Source: Euryarchaeota archaeon UBA111
GTDB taxonomy: Archaea; Thermoplasmatota; Poseidoniia; Poseidoniales; Poseidoniaceae
DNA: 5,555 nt
Assembly (NCBI GenBank): GCA_002506025.1
Contig: DAWS01000047.1
Location: 1-5,555 of the forward strand
Reading direction: 5' to 3'
Shown here: in pieces, positions 1 through 5,555 of the stretch
How positions within the stretch are numbered: the stretch's first letter is position 1
Layout: every line of letters begins with the position of its first letter
The notes under the pieces: generated by a model
The model's input: the letters and a program-made list of their open reading frames with translations, nothing else
Told to the model about the DNA's origin: nothing
Database searches by the model: none
Program-made: the position numbers and the translations under genes

Positions 1-92
1 GAATGCTGGACGCTACGCTGACGATTGAGCGAAGTGCGTATGCGCAAGGCTTCTTTTTGCCGGCGCTTTTTCAACTCATCAGCAGATGTCAT
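1..92 (-). CDS. Start of a basic protein, truncated by the window edge
   Basis: Thirty codons are visible, running off the left edge without a stop. The protein begins MTSADELKKRRQKEALRIRT and stays hydrophilic; nine of the first 30 residues are lysine or arginine, with a helix-like pattern. The ATG overlaps the TGA of the preceding membrane protein gene as ATGA, and a GGGGTGG element sits four bases before it, so translational coupling is likely and this gene belongs to the same transcript. Such a basic helical N-terminus would suit a nucleic-acid-binding or ribosome-associated protein, but that is a guess; I do not recognise the family. Confidence 0.6.
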   Translation of the reverse strand, partial: MTSADELKKRRQKEALRIRTSLNRQRSVQH

Positions 93-763
93 TCAACCAC
101 CCCGACGGTGGCCTTCTCTTCAAACCTAACGACTGTCATATTGACCAGTAAATCCCCTAAACAATAAAATGCTCCAACCAATAATGGTGGATTCCAAGCC
201 GTTAATCCCGTCCATGGGACCTCATTTGCCCATGTCCAATTACCAAGTTGAGTACCAATAATCTCCATAGCTAGTGCCACCCATGCCATTGCAGCATACA
301 ACCGTGGTTGCGGTCCAAATTTAGTAAATGCTAACACTAATGCCAACAGTAAAACTCCCGATGTATCGGTTCCAGCGAATACGCCATAGGCTACCATAGG
401 AACGAATGGCAATAAAATCGGCATTGCAAGGCTTACGGAGAATTTTTGCGCCAAAATCCTTCCAAGATCAAACAAAAAGTAATGCCCTGCTGGGACGAAT
501 AGCGGCATCAATCCTCGTTGATATTCGTATATCCTCCAAACCTCACTGAAAAATAACTCCATCGGAGTTGCAAAAGCTAGCACTGTCAACATTTCAATGC
601 GCTCCTTACGGTCGGTTTGGCGATAAATGTAAGCAAATACTGCCCAGCACCAAATATTGACTGGCCACTCAGCATAATTGTCTGCTAGCAATCCTCCAGC
701 ACCAGTAGCAGATATCCACAACCCAATTACAATGGTTAGTGAGTATAACCAGGCTCTGCTCAT
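89..763 (-). CDS. Polytopic membrane protein, unrecognised, with a possible internal repeat
   Basis: 224 residues with about seven hydrophobic spans and short loops; the first begins within ten residues of the start. The frame stays open to 934, but I start at ATG 763 (MSRAWLYSL). The upstream part overlaps gshA in another frame, is not membrane-like and looks like a shadow, and 763 leaves a 43-base gap after gshA. No convincing Shine-Dalgarno sequence precedes it. Polar residues set in or beside the spans are striking: TPMELFFSEVW (66-76), EYQRGLMPLFVPAGHYFLFD (80-99), MEIIGTQLGNWTW (166-178) and NPPLLVGAFYCLGD (191-204). The first and second halves each read Met-Glu, then Trp-rich loop, then Pro...Gly...Tyr...Asp-Leu, which may reflect an ancient duplication. 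Two-fold glutamate-bearing layouts occur in small carotenoid-modifying membrane enzymes, but the diagnostic lycopene cyclase motifs are not present, so I assign no function. Confidence 0.75.
   Translation of the reverse strand: MSRAWLYSLTIVIGLWISATGAGGLLADNYAEWPVNIWCWAVFAYIYRQTDRKERIEMLTVLAFATPMELFFSEVWRIYEYQRGLMPLFVPAGHYFLFDLGRILAQKFSVSLAMPILLPFVPMVAYGVFAGTDTSGVLLLALVLAFTKFGPQPRLYAAMAWVALAMEIIGTQLGNWTWANEVPWTGLTAWNPPLLVGAFYCLGDLLVNMTVVRFEEKATVGVVE
97..103 (-). promoter_or_regulatory. Probable ribosome binding site of the left-edge gene
   Basis: The minus strand reads GGGGTGG, then four bases, then the ATG at 92-90. It is a moderate match to GGAGGTG and lies within the final codons of the membrane protein gene, in keeping with the ATGA stop/start overlap. 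Confidence 0.4.
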
Positions 764-806
764 GGCTGTCCGACAATATATCGAATGATATTGCTTTGTA
801 TGATAA

Positions 807-2018
807 TTACTGCCGATAATTGGAGAATTCTTTGCCCATGGCCAGCATTGATAATTCAGCAACCAGTGCATGCCAACCGTGCGCATTTTCGCCGTATAAG
901 TGACCGACATCAGTATAACTTTCAAAAGATGCACTTGGAGAGTTTAGATTATCAATATCGCTTTTCTTTTCATTGATTCGGTAGAACCATGATGCGGCTT
1001 GACCGTCAACCAAATACACAACTGGCTCAACTGGACCCCCACCAGCAGTTTCTAATCTGGTCGGGATGCCCTCTTGAATCAGAAAGTTTTCGACTTCAAC
1101 GCCTCCTTTAGAATACATCAATTTACGCATTTTTCGATTAGACAATGATAGTAACTCTTCACCACTACGAACCGACAAAATTCCTAACCCATAAGTCCCG
1201 CTGTCATTTTTTATGAATACCACAGGTTCCCTATCTATTTCCAGATTGTGGTATTTATGTTTAATCTGTTGGATGAAGTCATCTACCTCTGCAGCTAACT
1301 CAATCCGGCAAGATTCTCTATCTAGACACTTGTCTTTGGATACAAACCAATCAGTAATCAAACACCAAGGCTCGATACCAATCAGTTCGGCAATTTCACT
1401 TACATAATCACTCAAGGCCTCGTAGTGATGCGATTTCTTCCTTGAATGCCAACCCATTACCGGTGGTGGTGAAACACGACTTGTACCCAACCCAGGAACT
1501 ATGCCTTCTGTTAAATCATTATTCAATAGAATCAAATCTGGTTGTTTTCCGTTAACAACAATGCTTTCTTCATCGTTAACCATTTGAAGACTAACTATGT
1601 CAAGATTAAGCGGCCCGGATATACCTGCAAGTGAGCCATGGTCAGCTAACTCAGGCGAGCCTACCGTACACCGAAAGCCTGCTTGTTCAATCAGTCGCTG
1701 GAGGGTTTTGAGATTTTCAACATAGGCAGCGTTTCTTGTATGAGATTCTGGATAGAGGTGAACCCATCGGCACTTTTCATCACGCCGATTAATATGATTC
1801 TTCAACAATGCAGATAGGTGTTGCTCATCTTCTGGAGCAACATTATTGAAACCAGCGGGAAAGTGATTCGCATCAACAACGGCGATTTTCCAACCAGCAT
1901 CGCGGACGTCCACGCTACCATAAATTGGTATAGGAACTTCAGATCGTTTCTTTTCCATCCATTCGGTTATCTCTTGACGCTTAGCCTCAATCAATTGATT
2001 TAAATCATTTAAATTCAA
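807..2018 (-). CDS. gshA: Glutamate-cysteine ligase, Acidithiobacillus-type GshA family
   Basis: 403 residues, the usual length for the small GshA family first described in Acidithiobacillus (Thiobacillus) ferrooxidans, which is unrelated in overall sequence to the E. coli enzyme. It would join glutamate and cysteine through the gamma-carboxyl with ATP to give gamma-glutamylcysteine in the cytoplasm. I recognise SVDVRDAGWK (35-44) running into VDANHFPAGFNN (48-59), NNDLT (166-170), MGWHSRKKSHH (188-198), the ATP-grasp-like FIKNDSGTYGLGI (268-280), IQEGI (314-318), EPVVYLVD (331-338), YRIN (346-349) and NLNSP (357-361). The start is TTG; it carries the strongest ribosome binding site in the window and overlaps the asnB stop by four bases. 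No glutathione synthetase is visible, so the product might be used as gamma-glutamylcysteine itself, or the second enzyme lies elsewhere. The family match rests on remembered motifs; an alternative is a related ligase using another amino acid. Confidence 0.8.
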   Translation of the reverse strand: MNLNDLNQLIEAKRQEITEWMEKKRSEVPIPIYGSVDVRDAGWKIAVVDANHFPAGFNNVAPEDEQHLSALLKNHINRRDEKCRWVHLYPESHTRNAAYVENLKTLQRLIEQAGFRCTVGSPELADHGSLAGISGPLNLDIVSLQMVNDEESIVVNGKQPDLILLNNDLTEGIVPGLGTSRVSPPPVMGWHSRKKSHHYEALSDYVSEIAELIGIEPWCLITDWFVSKDKCLDRESCRIELAAEVDDFIQQIKHKYHNLEIDREPVVFIKNDSGTYGLGILSVRSGEELLSLSNRKMRKLMYSKGGVEVENFLIQEGIPTRLETAGGGPVEPVVYLVDGQAASWFYRINEKKSDIDNLNSPSASFESYTDVGHLYGENAHGWHALVAELSMLAMGKEFSNYRQ

Positions 2019-3784
2019 GAGATCACCTCCTCAATTAATGATTCTATAGAAAAATTGCGCCGCTGGTGATAAGGTTCAATGATATGTAGAGCGTCAAATA
2101 ATCCCAGGCCAATTGCCATATCTGGTTGCTTTTGCAATGCCTTGGTGAACTCAGGATACTTATTTGATAAATCATCAGTATATTGACCATATTCATTGAG
2201 GAATGACTTGAGTTGAGTTGGTGAAGTAGCAGTTCCAGCCGGCAATTTAGGCCTATCTGTGATGCTTTTTGGCAGGGCGGTCAGCCTTGCTGCACTTCTT
2301 AGTGCGGCTTTCTCTAAACCTTCACTGGGCAGTCGCCACTCGTCGGGTAGGGCATAGGATTCTTGACGATGAAACTTGCCGAGGAAAGGCACCCTAACTT
2401 CTAGCGAATGTGCCATTGAATGACGATCTACTAGGCGCAATTGGAAGTTACTCAGCTGTCCACGTTCAAGTTCAAAATTTAGCATGCTTTGTAGGTCGGA
2501 TGTATAGTCGTCGGGGTGAAGACTGCTAGAATAGTAACAGGAATCAACTGGTAGATTTCGGTTTGTCACTGCAGATGATATGGATTCGTCGATTGACTGC
2601 AATCTGCTCAACACTAGTTTGCGGTGTTCCTGTAGTGACTTGTAGCGAGGATAACCTGCGTGTATTTCATCCGCCCCTTGGCCACAGAGACCAACTTTTA
2701 CCTGTTTTCTCATCTGTTCAAACAACGGTTGGAAGAACAATACAGATACATCAAGATCCTCACCGTGCCATGACAATTTTGGTATGTCTTTGACAAATGA
2801 ATCTTCGGACATTATTTTTTGATGATGAACTAGGTTTAGCGATGCAGCAACATCCTCAGCAGCAAGCCAGTCCGGGTTGTCTTCACTTTCGGCGACGGTC
2901 CAGCAAGCTGGAACGGGTTTCCCTTCACGTGCTGCTGCTTCACTTGCAACTGCTGCAACAAGTGAGGAATCAAGGCCTCCACTGAGCACTATTCCGACTG
3001 GTACGTCCGCCATTAGGCGCTCCTGAACACTTACTGTAAATGATTCAAGTAATGATTTAGCATTATTTTCTGGATTCCAAACCAATTCTGGTTTAATGGC
3101 TTGCCGTTCAAAGCTACTGACATTATGCAAGTAGGGTCTTGAATTATCATCAAGGCGCCATACTTCGACCGTTCCTGGTCTAACTTGATGAACACCATCA
3201 ATGAGAGTTGAGGAATCTAGGTTATACTCCCAGGATAACCGTAACGCAAGAGATAATTTGTCTAATCTGGGCTGATATGACTCATGAGCGTGAAATGCCT
3301 TAATTTCACTGGCGAAGAGTAAACTACCATCTACTTCACATCTGACTAATGGTTTGATACCCAAAGCATCACGCGCTAGAATTAGTTCCTTGCGCTTAGA
3401 ATCCCACAGAGCAAAACTAAACATGCCATTTAGTTCTGCAACCCAATCAGTATGCTTATCAACTCCGCCACGTTTGATAAAATCGTTATGTAAGGCGAGG
3501 ATAACCTCTGAATCTCCAGAGGTTTTCCATGGATAGTTCAATTGCTCTCTGAGAGCAATATGATTGTAGATCTCCCCATTAGCGATTAAGACTGTATTTT
3601 CAGTCCCGATAATAGGCTGGCTGCTACCAATTAAGTCGACTATGGACAAACGAGTATGACCAAAAGCGAGATCAGAATCAGACCATATTCCATTACCATC
3701 CGGTCCACGGTGCGACAGAATCTTGACCATGCGTTGAATAACTGCTTCATCTGGTGATGATAGCATCCCAGATATTCCGCACAT
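2015..3784 (-). CDS. asnB: Asparagine synthase (glutamine-hydrolysing), class B
   Basis: A complete 589-residue two-domain amidotransferase. Family members hydrolyse glutamine in the N-terminal Ntn domain and pass ammonia to an ATP-activated aspartyl adenylate in the C-terminal domain, giving asparagine, AMP and pyrophosphate. The glutaminase domain (2 to about 200) has the nucleophile Cys2 in MCGISGM, HRGPDG (25-30), R45 in RLSIVDL, NGEIYN (69-74), D91 in GDSE and the ARDALGIKPL stretch (137-146). The synthetase domain has the pyrophosphate loop SGGLDSS (268-274), CGQGADE (367-373) and EVRVPFL (462-468). Cys2 fixes the ATG at 3784 as the start, although no ribosome binding site precedes it. 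Glu348 of Escherichia coli AsnB (in SGEG) corresponds to Q369 here; glutamine at this site also occurs in other AsnB-like amidotransferases, so a substrate other than aspartate is possible. The stop overlaps the start of gshA by four bases (TTGA). Confidence 0.92.
   Translation of the reverse strand: MCGISGMLSSPDEAVIQRMVKILSHRGPDGNGIWSDSDLAFGHTRLSIVDLIGSSQPIIGTENTVLIANGEIYNHIALREQLNYPWKTSGDSEVILALHNDFIKRGGVDKHTDWVAELNGMFSFALWDSKRKELILARDALGIKPLVRCEVDGSLLFASEIKAFHAHESYQPRLDKLSLALRLSWEYNLDSSTLIDGVHQVRPGTVEVWRLDDNSRPYLHNVSSFERQAIKPELVWNPENNAKSLLESFTVSVQERLMADVPVGIVLSGGLDSSLVAAVASEAAAREGKPVPACWTVAESEDNPDWLAAEDVAASLNLVHHQKIMSEDSFVKDIPKLSWHGEDLDVSVLFFQPLFEQMRKQVKVGLCGQGADEIHAGYPRYKSLQEHRKLVLSRLQSIDESISSAVTNRNLPVDSCYYSSSLHPDDYTSDLQSMLNFELERGQLSNFQLRLVDRHSMAHSLEVRVPFLGKFHRQESYALPDEWRLPSEGLEKAALRSAARLTALPKSITDRPKLPAGTATSPTQLKSFLNEYGQYTDDLSNKYPEFTKALQKQPDMAIGLGLFDALHIIEPYHQRRNFSIESLIEEVIS
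2021..2031 (-). promoter_or_regulatory. Exceptionally strong ribosome binding site of gshA inside the end of asnB
   Basis: The minus strand reads AGGAGGTGATC, an 11-base perfect complement to the conserved 3' end of 16S rRNA (GATCACCTCCT). AGGAGG lies seven bases before the TTG start of gshA at 2018-2016. The site is made of the last sense codons of asnB, and the TTG overlaps the asnB stop TGA. It justifies the TTG start and points to reinitiation or independent loading of ribosomes at the junction. Confidence 0.9.
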
Positions 3785-3803
3785 AAATTAAGGTGTGCGA
3801 TTG

Positions 3804-3810
3804 TTTATTT
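3804..3810 (-). promoter_or_regulatory. Possible TATA-like element for leaderless asnB transcription
   Basis: The minus strand has AAATAAA at 20 to 26 bases before the asnB ATG, within an AT-rich run. There is no Shine-Dalgarno sequence in the 25 bases before that ATG (it reads CACACCTTAATTT immediately upstream), although the start itself is certain. This combination fits an archaeal TATA box driving a transcript that begins at or very near the ATG. A purine-rich BRE directly next to it is not evident, and the element is short, so this is an inference from position and composition. Confidence 0.3.
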
Positions 3811-3833
3811 GAAGAATCGCTTTTCGCCATCTC

Positions 3834-3947
3834 TTACCAAAGTGGGTAAGCAAACATGGCAACTGCAAGTAAAATCATTGATAGAATGTAGACAAAATAA
3901 TATGCGCCTTGGGGCGGCTCCGAGTAACTATTCTCGCTTTCTTCCAT
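3834..3947 (-). CDS. 37-residue single-pass membrane protein, unrecognised
   Basis: An ATG-to-TAA frame of 37 codons lies entirely in the gap between the kinase and asnB, in the same direction as its neighbours, 47 bases after the kinase stop and 49 bases before asnB. It begins MEESENSYSEPPQG, an acidic, proline-containing head with four glutamates, and continues as an unbroken hydrophobic and aromatic stretch from about residue 15 to the end (YYFVYILSMILLAVAMF, finishing YPLW). There are no lysines or arginines at all. A hydrophilic head followed by a helix of membrane-spanning length is unlikely in random non-coding sequence, so I favour a real small tail-anchored-type membrane protein. The ribosome binding site is weak (a GAG seven bases before ATG). 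TTG at 3956 is an alternative start adding three residues. I do not recognise a family and assign no function; it might be an accessory subunit of a membrane enzyme. Confidence 0.55.
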   Translation of the reverse strand: MEESENSYSEPPQGAYYFVYILSMILLAVAMFAYPLW

Positions 3948-3994
3948 GCTGCTCAATGTATGCTAGACTAAACCCCATTTTAACATATTGAAAA

Positions 3995-4630
3995 CTACAT
4001 TACATTTAGGAATGGTTCAAGCGTTACGACAACGGCTAGAGGTATTAGTAGCATTGTGGCATTATCGTCAATATAGCGCAATCTAGGAGTCTCGCTAAAA
4101 ACCGCAATAGGGGCAACAATTAGACAAGCCACTAACGGTGTGTCAAACATATACCAACACAACAGCCAAATTGCCAACACAAGGACACAAGCATAAGCAA
4201 TAACCGAACTTGATTCAACTCCACGGCGCCTCAGTTCCCCCATGAACGGATCACCAAAAGTCAAGGTCAGAATTAAAGGATAAGCATATGCCTTAGTTGG
4301 GGTAATCAAAAATACCAAACCTATCGCTAAAGCACCCCATGCAAGAGCTGAAACTTGTTGAGATTCATACTCCCTTTGACCAAAGACGGTGAAACCCATT
4401 TTTAGTCTCAATGCCTCTCCTAACGCAGCAATAATCACAACGCTTGCAACTATCGCATCGAGCGTTAGTCCTACTGAATCAGCAACATTTTCACCGACCT
4501 CGAAATATAAGATAGGTAAAACGCACATTGCAAGGTGGAAGAGGCGTCTAAAAATATGACCACTCATGCCACCAACAGATAAGTCAACAGGATTTGTTAA
4601 TTCCACTTGTTCCGATATATTACTCCCCAC
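3995..4630 (-). CDS. Polyprenol/dolichol kinase-like membrane protein (SEC59/DGK1/VTE5 family)
   Basis: About 211 residues, strongly hydrophobic, with roughly six to seven membrane spans. The motif layout fits the CTP-dependent lipid-alcohol kinases that phosphorylate dolichol, phytol, geranylgeraniol or diacylglycerol. An N-terminal HIFRRLFHLA segment (25-34) precedes the first span, followed by E72xxxR on the second loop, FGDPFMGELRRRG (125-137) as the central catalytic signature, and E180 with DDN (188-190) and P197 near the C-terminus. In archaea such enzymes are thought to feed isoprenoid alcohols back into lipid or glycan-carrier pathways. The first possible start is GTG inside the last codons of meaB (11-base overlap), which suggests coupled translation. 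ATG at 4567 (residue 22), just before the HIFRR motif, is a real alternative, and neither start has a well-spaced Shine-Dalgarno site. Substrate (dolichol, geranylgeraniol or phytol) cannot be told from sequence alone. Confidence 0.75.
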   Translation of the reverse strand: MGSNISEQVELTNPVDLSVGGMSGHIFRRLFHLAMCVLPILYFEVGENVADSVGLTLDAIVASVVIIAALGEALRLKMGFTVFGQREYESQQVSALAWGALAIGLVFLITPTKAYAYPLILTLTFGDPFMGELRRRGVESSSVIAYACVLVLAIWLLCWYMFDTPLVACLIVAPIAVFSETPRLRYIDDNATMLLIPLAVVVTLEPFLNVM

Positions 4631-5522
4631 CTAATACATTGATGGCCTCATCGATAGAAATTGAACCTACCGCCAGTGAACCTAAGATTTCCTCTAATTT
4701 TGGTGACTCGAGTATTTTTCGCTCGTTGTAAGCCAGTAGTCGCTCTCTCCATCTCGCTCTGACCGACCGGCCTGAATCCGCTAATTCAAGCAAAACACCT
4801 GCCGCCTCCTCTACTCCTAATTCATTAAGAGCAGACGTCAACATAACTGGAGGGGTGTCACCTAAGCCTAACTCGAAGGACTCCAACAATTCTTCAGCAT
4901 GTTTAGTTGCACCAGGTAAGTCTGATTTGTTAACGATAACGGCATCTGCCAATTCAAGCAGGCCTGCCTTCTCGGCTTGCACTCCATCCCCACGGGCTGG
5001 CCCTTCAACTACTACAATGCGGTCTGCAATTGCGGCACATCTAACCTCAGACTGACCCGAGCCAACGGTTTCAATAATTACTCGATCCCACTCCGCCATG
5101 TGCAGGAAATCAATCATGTCGGCGACAATAAGCGGCACACTGCCAGATGATTTGCGTGTGGCTATTGACCTAATGTAGATGTCATTCTTGATTGTTTCAT
5201 CATCGATAGAGGTTATTCTTACTCTATCACCGAGCAACGCACCACCGGTTCTTGGGGAAGATGGATCAATCGCCAAAAGGGCGACTCTGTTACCTTGTGA
5301 GGCCCATATTTTGAGTAGTTTGTCAATCAAACAAGACTTCCCAACTCCTGGTGCACCGGTAATTGCCAAGGAGCCCCATGCATTTGAATTATCTCGGTCA
5401 TCTGGACTAAATATCGAGCGAATCTGTTGTATTGTTGTAGTTCCATTTTCGATATTGGTTAATGTTCTAGCAAGCGAGCGCCGGTTTCCATTCAACGCAC
5501 TTCTAACTTGGTCGACGTCCAA
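4620..5522 (-). CDS. meaB: MeaB/ArgK-family G3E GTPase (methylmalonyl-CoA mutase chaperone-like)
   Basis: This 300-residue cytoplasmic P-loop GTPase belongs to the MeaB/ArgK (MMAA) group of the G3E family. Family members bind methylmalonyl-CoA mutase and use GTP to gate loading and rescue of its adenosylcobalamin. The sequence shows Walker A GAPGVGKS (56-63), the family signature DPSSPRTGGALLGDR (86-100), the switch/Walker B segment ETVGSGQSE (151-159) and the guanine-specificity motif NKSD (198-201). A C-terminal helical arm ends in a GSISIDEAINVL stretch like the family's usual tail, so the protein is complete though slightly short. The start is TTG with a good GAGGTGA site, and an in-frame stop lies just upstream. 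The end overlaps the next gene by 11 bases. An oddity is that the usual RGHLGG-type loop after IRS-ATR is RKSSGS here, and the usual PGAGD-like loop is GPARGD (174-179). Family assignment is firm; the partner mutase is not in the window, so the substrate enzyme is inferred. Confidence 0.9.
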   Translation of the reverse strand: MDVDQVRSALNGNRRSLARTLTNIENGTTTIQQIRSIFSPDDRDNSNAWGSLAITGAPGVGKSCLIDKLLKIWASQGNRVALLAIDPSSPRTGGALLGDRVRITSIDDETIKNDIYIRSIATRKSSGSVPLIVADMIDFLHMAEWDRVIIETVGSGQSEVRCAAIADRIVVVEGPARGDGVQAEKAGLLELADAVIVNKSDLPGATKHAEELLESFELGLGDTPPVMLTSALNELGVEEAAGVLLELADSGRSVRARWRERLLAYNERKILESPKLEEILGSLAVGSISIDEAINVLGGE

Positions 5523-5526
5523 AGTT

Positions 5527-5533
5527 TCACCTC
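5527..5533 (-). promoter_or_regulatory. Ribosome binding site of meaB (decides a TTG start)
   Basis: The minus strand reads GAGGTGA, then four bases, then TTG at 5522-5520. This matches the 3' end of 16S rRNA well and supports TTG as the true start. The meaB frame is closed by an in-frame TGA only three codons further upstream (5534-5532), so no ATG or GTG start is possible in this frame. The same TGA could be the stop codon of a gene entering from the right edge, but only seven codons of it would be visible and I cannot identify it. Confidence 0.75.
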
Positions 5534-5555
5534 ATGCAGTTGACTGCCAATGCCA

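Noticed and set aside
89..763. Lycopene cyclase (CrtYc/d-type) identity for the membrane protein.
   Set aside because: Size and repeat-like layout are suggestive, but the order of motifs differs and the Pro-Leu-Glu-Glu-type signature followed by Phe-Phe is not properly present (TPMELFF has one glutamate and the wrong context).
764..934. Extension of the polytopic membrane protein to the upstream Met at 934 (281 residues).
   Set aside because: The extra 57 residues overlap the end of gshA in another frame, lack membrane character, and look like a shadow; MSRAWLYSL at 763 leads straight into the first span.
807..3784. N-acetylglutaminylglutamine amide osmolyte pathway (AsnB-like amidotransferase next to an ATP-dependent ligase).
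   Set aside because: The partner in that pathway is a longer protein combining an acetyltransferase with an ATP-grasp domain. The neighbour here has GshA-family motifs and no acetyltransferase domain, and the amidotransferase N-terminus reads like ordinary asparagine synthase.
3747..3830. A 27-codon minus-strand frame beginning MAKSDSSNKQ right after the 37-codon gene.
   Set aside because: It runs into the first codons of asnB in another frame, shows no domain-like character, and its only support is a GAG next to the ATG. It could at most be a leader peptide.
3928..3978. A 16-codon minus-strand frame (MGFSLAYIEQ...) overlapping the 37-codon gene.
   Set aside because: Very short, no ribosome binding site, and it overlaps the better-supported membrane peptide in another frame.
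785..5055. Several plus-strand open frames of about 60-76 codons (785-976, 1213-1407, 1818-2003, 2563-2793, 2797-2985, 3354-3536, 3809-3991, 4855-5055).
   Set aside because: Nearly all lie antisense to well-recognised genes, have shadow-like composition and no start signals; the one at 3809-3991 lies antisense to the 37-codon gene.
1..5555. CRISPR arrays, tRNA or rRNA genes, insertion sequences, long direct or inverted repeats.
   Set aside because: Reading through the window I found no regularly spaced repeats, no cloverleaf-like segment in the short gaps between genes, no transposase-like protein and no terminal inverted repeats.

Overview
The window is a compact, one-directional block of genes, all read on the minus strand, so transcription runs from position 5555 towards position 1. 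There are six complete genes plus one cut off by the left edge. In transcription order they are: a MeaB/ArgK-type G3E GTPase (5522-4620); a polyprenol/dolichol (phytol) kinase-like membrane protein (4630-3995, overlapping meaB by 11 bases); a previously unlisted 37-residue single-pass membrane protein (3947-3834); a full-length class B asparagine synthetase (3784-2015); a glutamate-cysteine ligase of the rare Acidithiobacillus-type GshA family (2018-807, overlapping asnB by 4 bases); an unrecognised polytopic membrane protein (763-89); and the first 30 codons of a very basic protein (92 to the left edge, start overlapping the previous stop as ATGA). No gene on the plus strand is supported. There are no RNA genes, mobile elements, CRISPR arrays or long repeats.

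Organism. The DNA is moderately AT-rich and densely packed, with overlapping genes and non-ATG starts (TTG for meaB and gshA, probably GTG for the kinase). The two clear ribosome binding sites are of the GAGGTGA(TC) type. The asparagine synthetase start is fixed by its catalytic Cys2, yet it has no ribosome binding site; an AT-rich, TATA-like heptamer lies 20 to 26 bases before its ATG, as expected for leaderless archaeal transcription. Together with the SEC59/VTE5-type kinase and the divergent MeaB, this makes a planktonic euryarchaeon (Marine Group II/Poseidoniales-like) my preferred guess. The confidence is only moderate, because an AT-rich marine proteobacterium is not excluded and the GshA family was first described in Proteobacteria.

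How the genes may fit together. meaB plus kinase look like one translationally linked pair; MeaB normally protects B12-dependent methylmalonyl-CoA mutase, whose gene may lie just beyond the right edge. asnB, gshA, the membrane protein and the partial gene form a second run. In it, gshA is coupled to asnB through a TTGA overlap and an 11-base perfect Shine-Dalgarno sequence buried in the last codons of asnB. That pairing suggests, but does not prove, co-regulated production of an amide donor/product and a gamma-glutamyl thiol. No glutathione synthetase gene is visible. The 37-codon membrane gene sits in the gap between the two runs.
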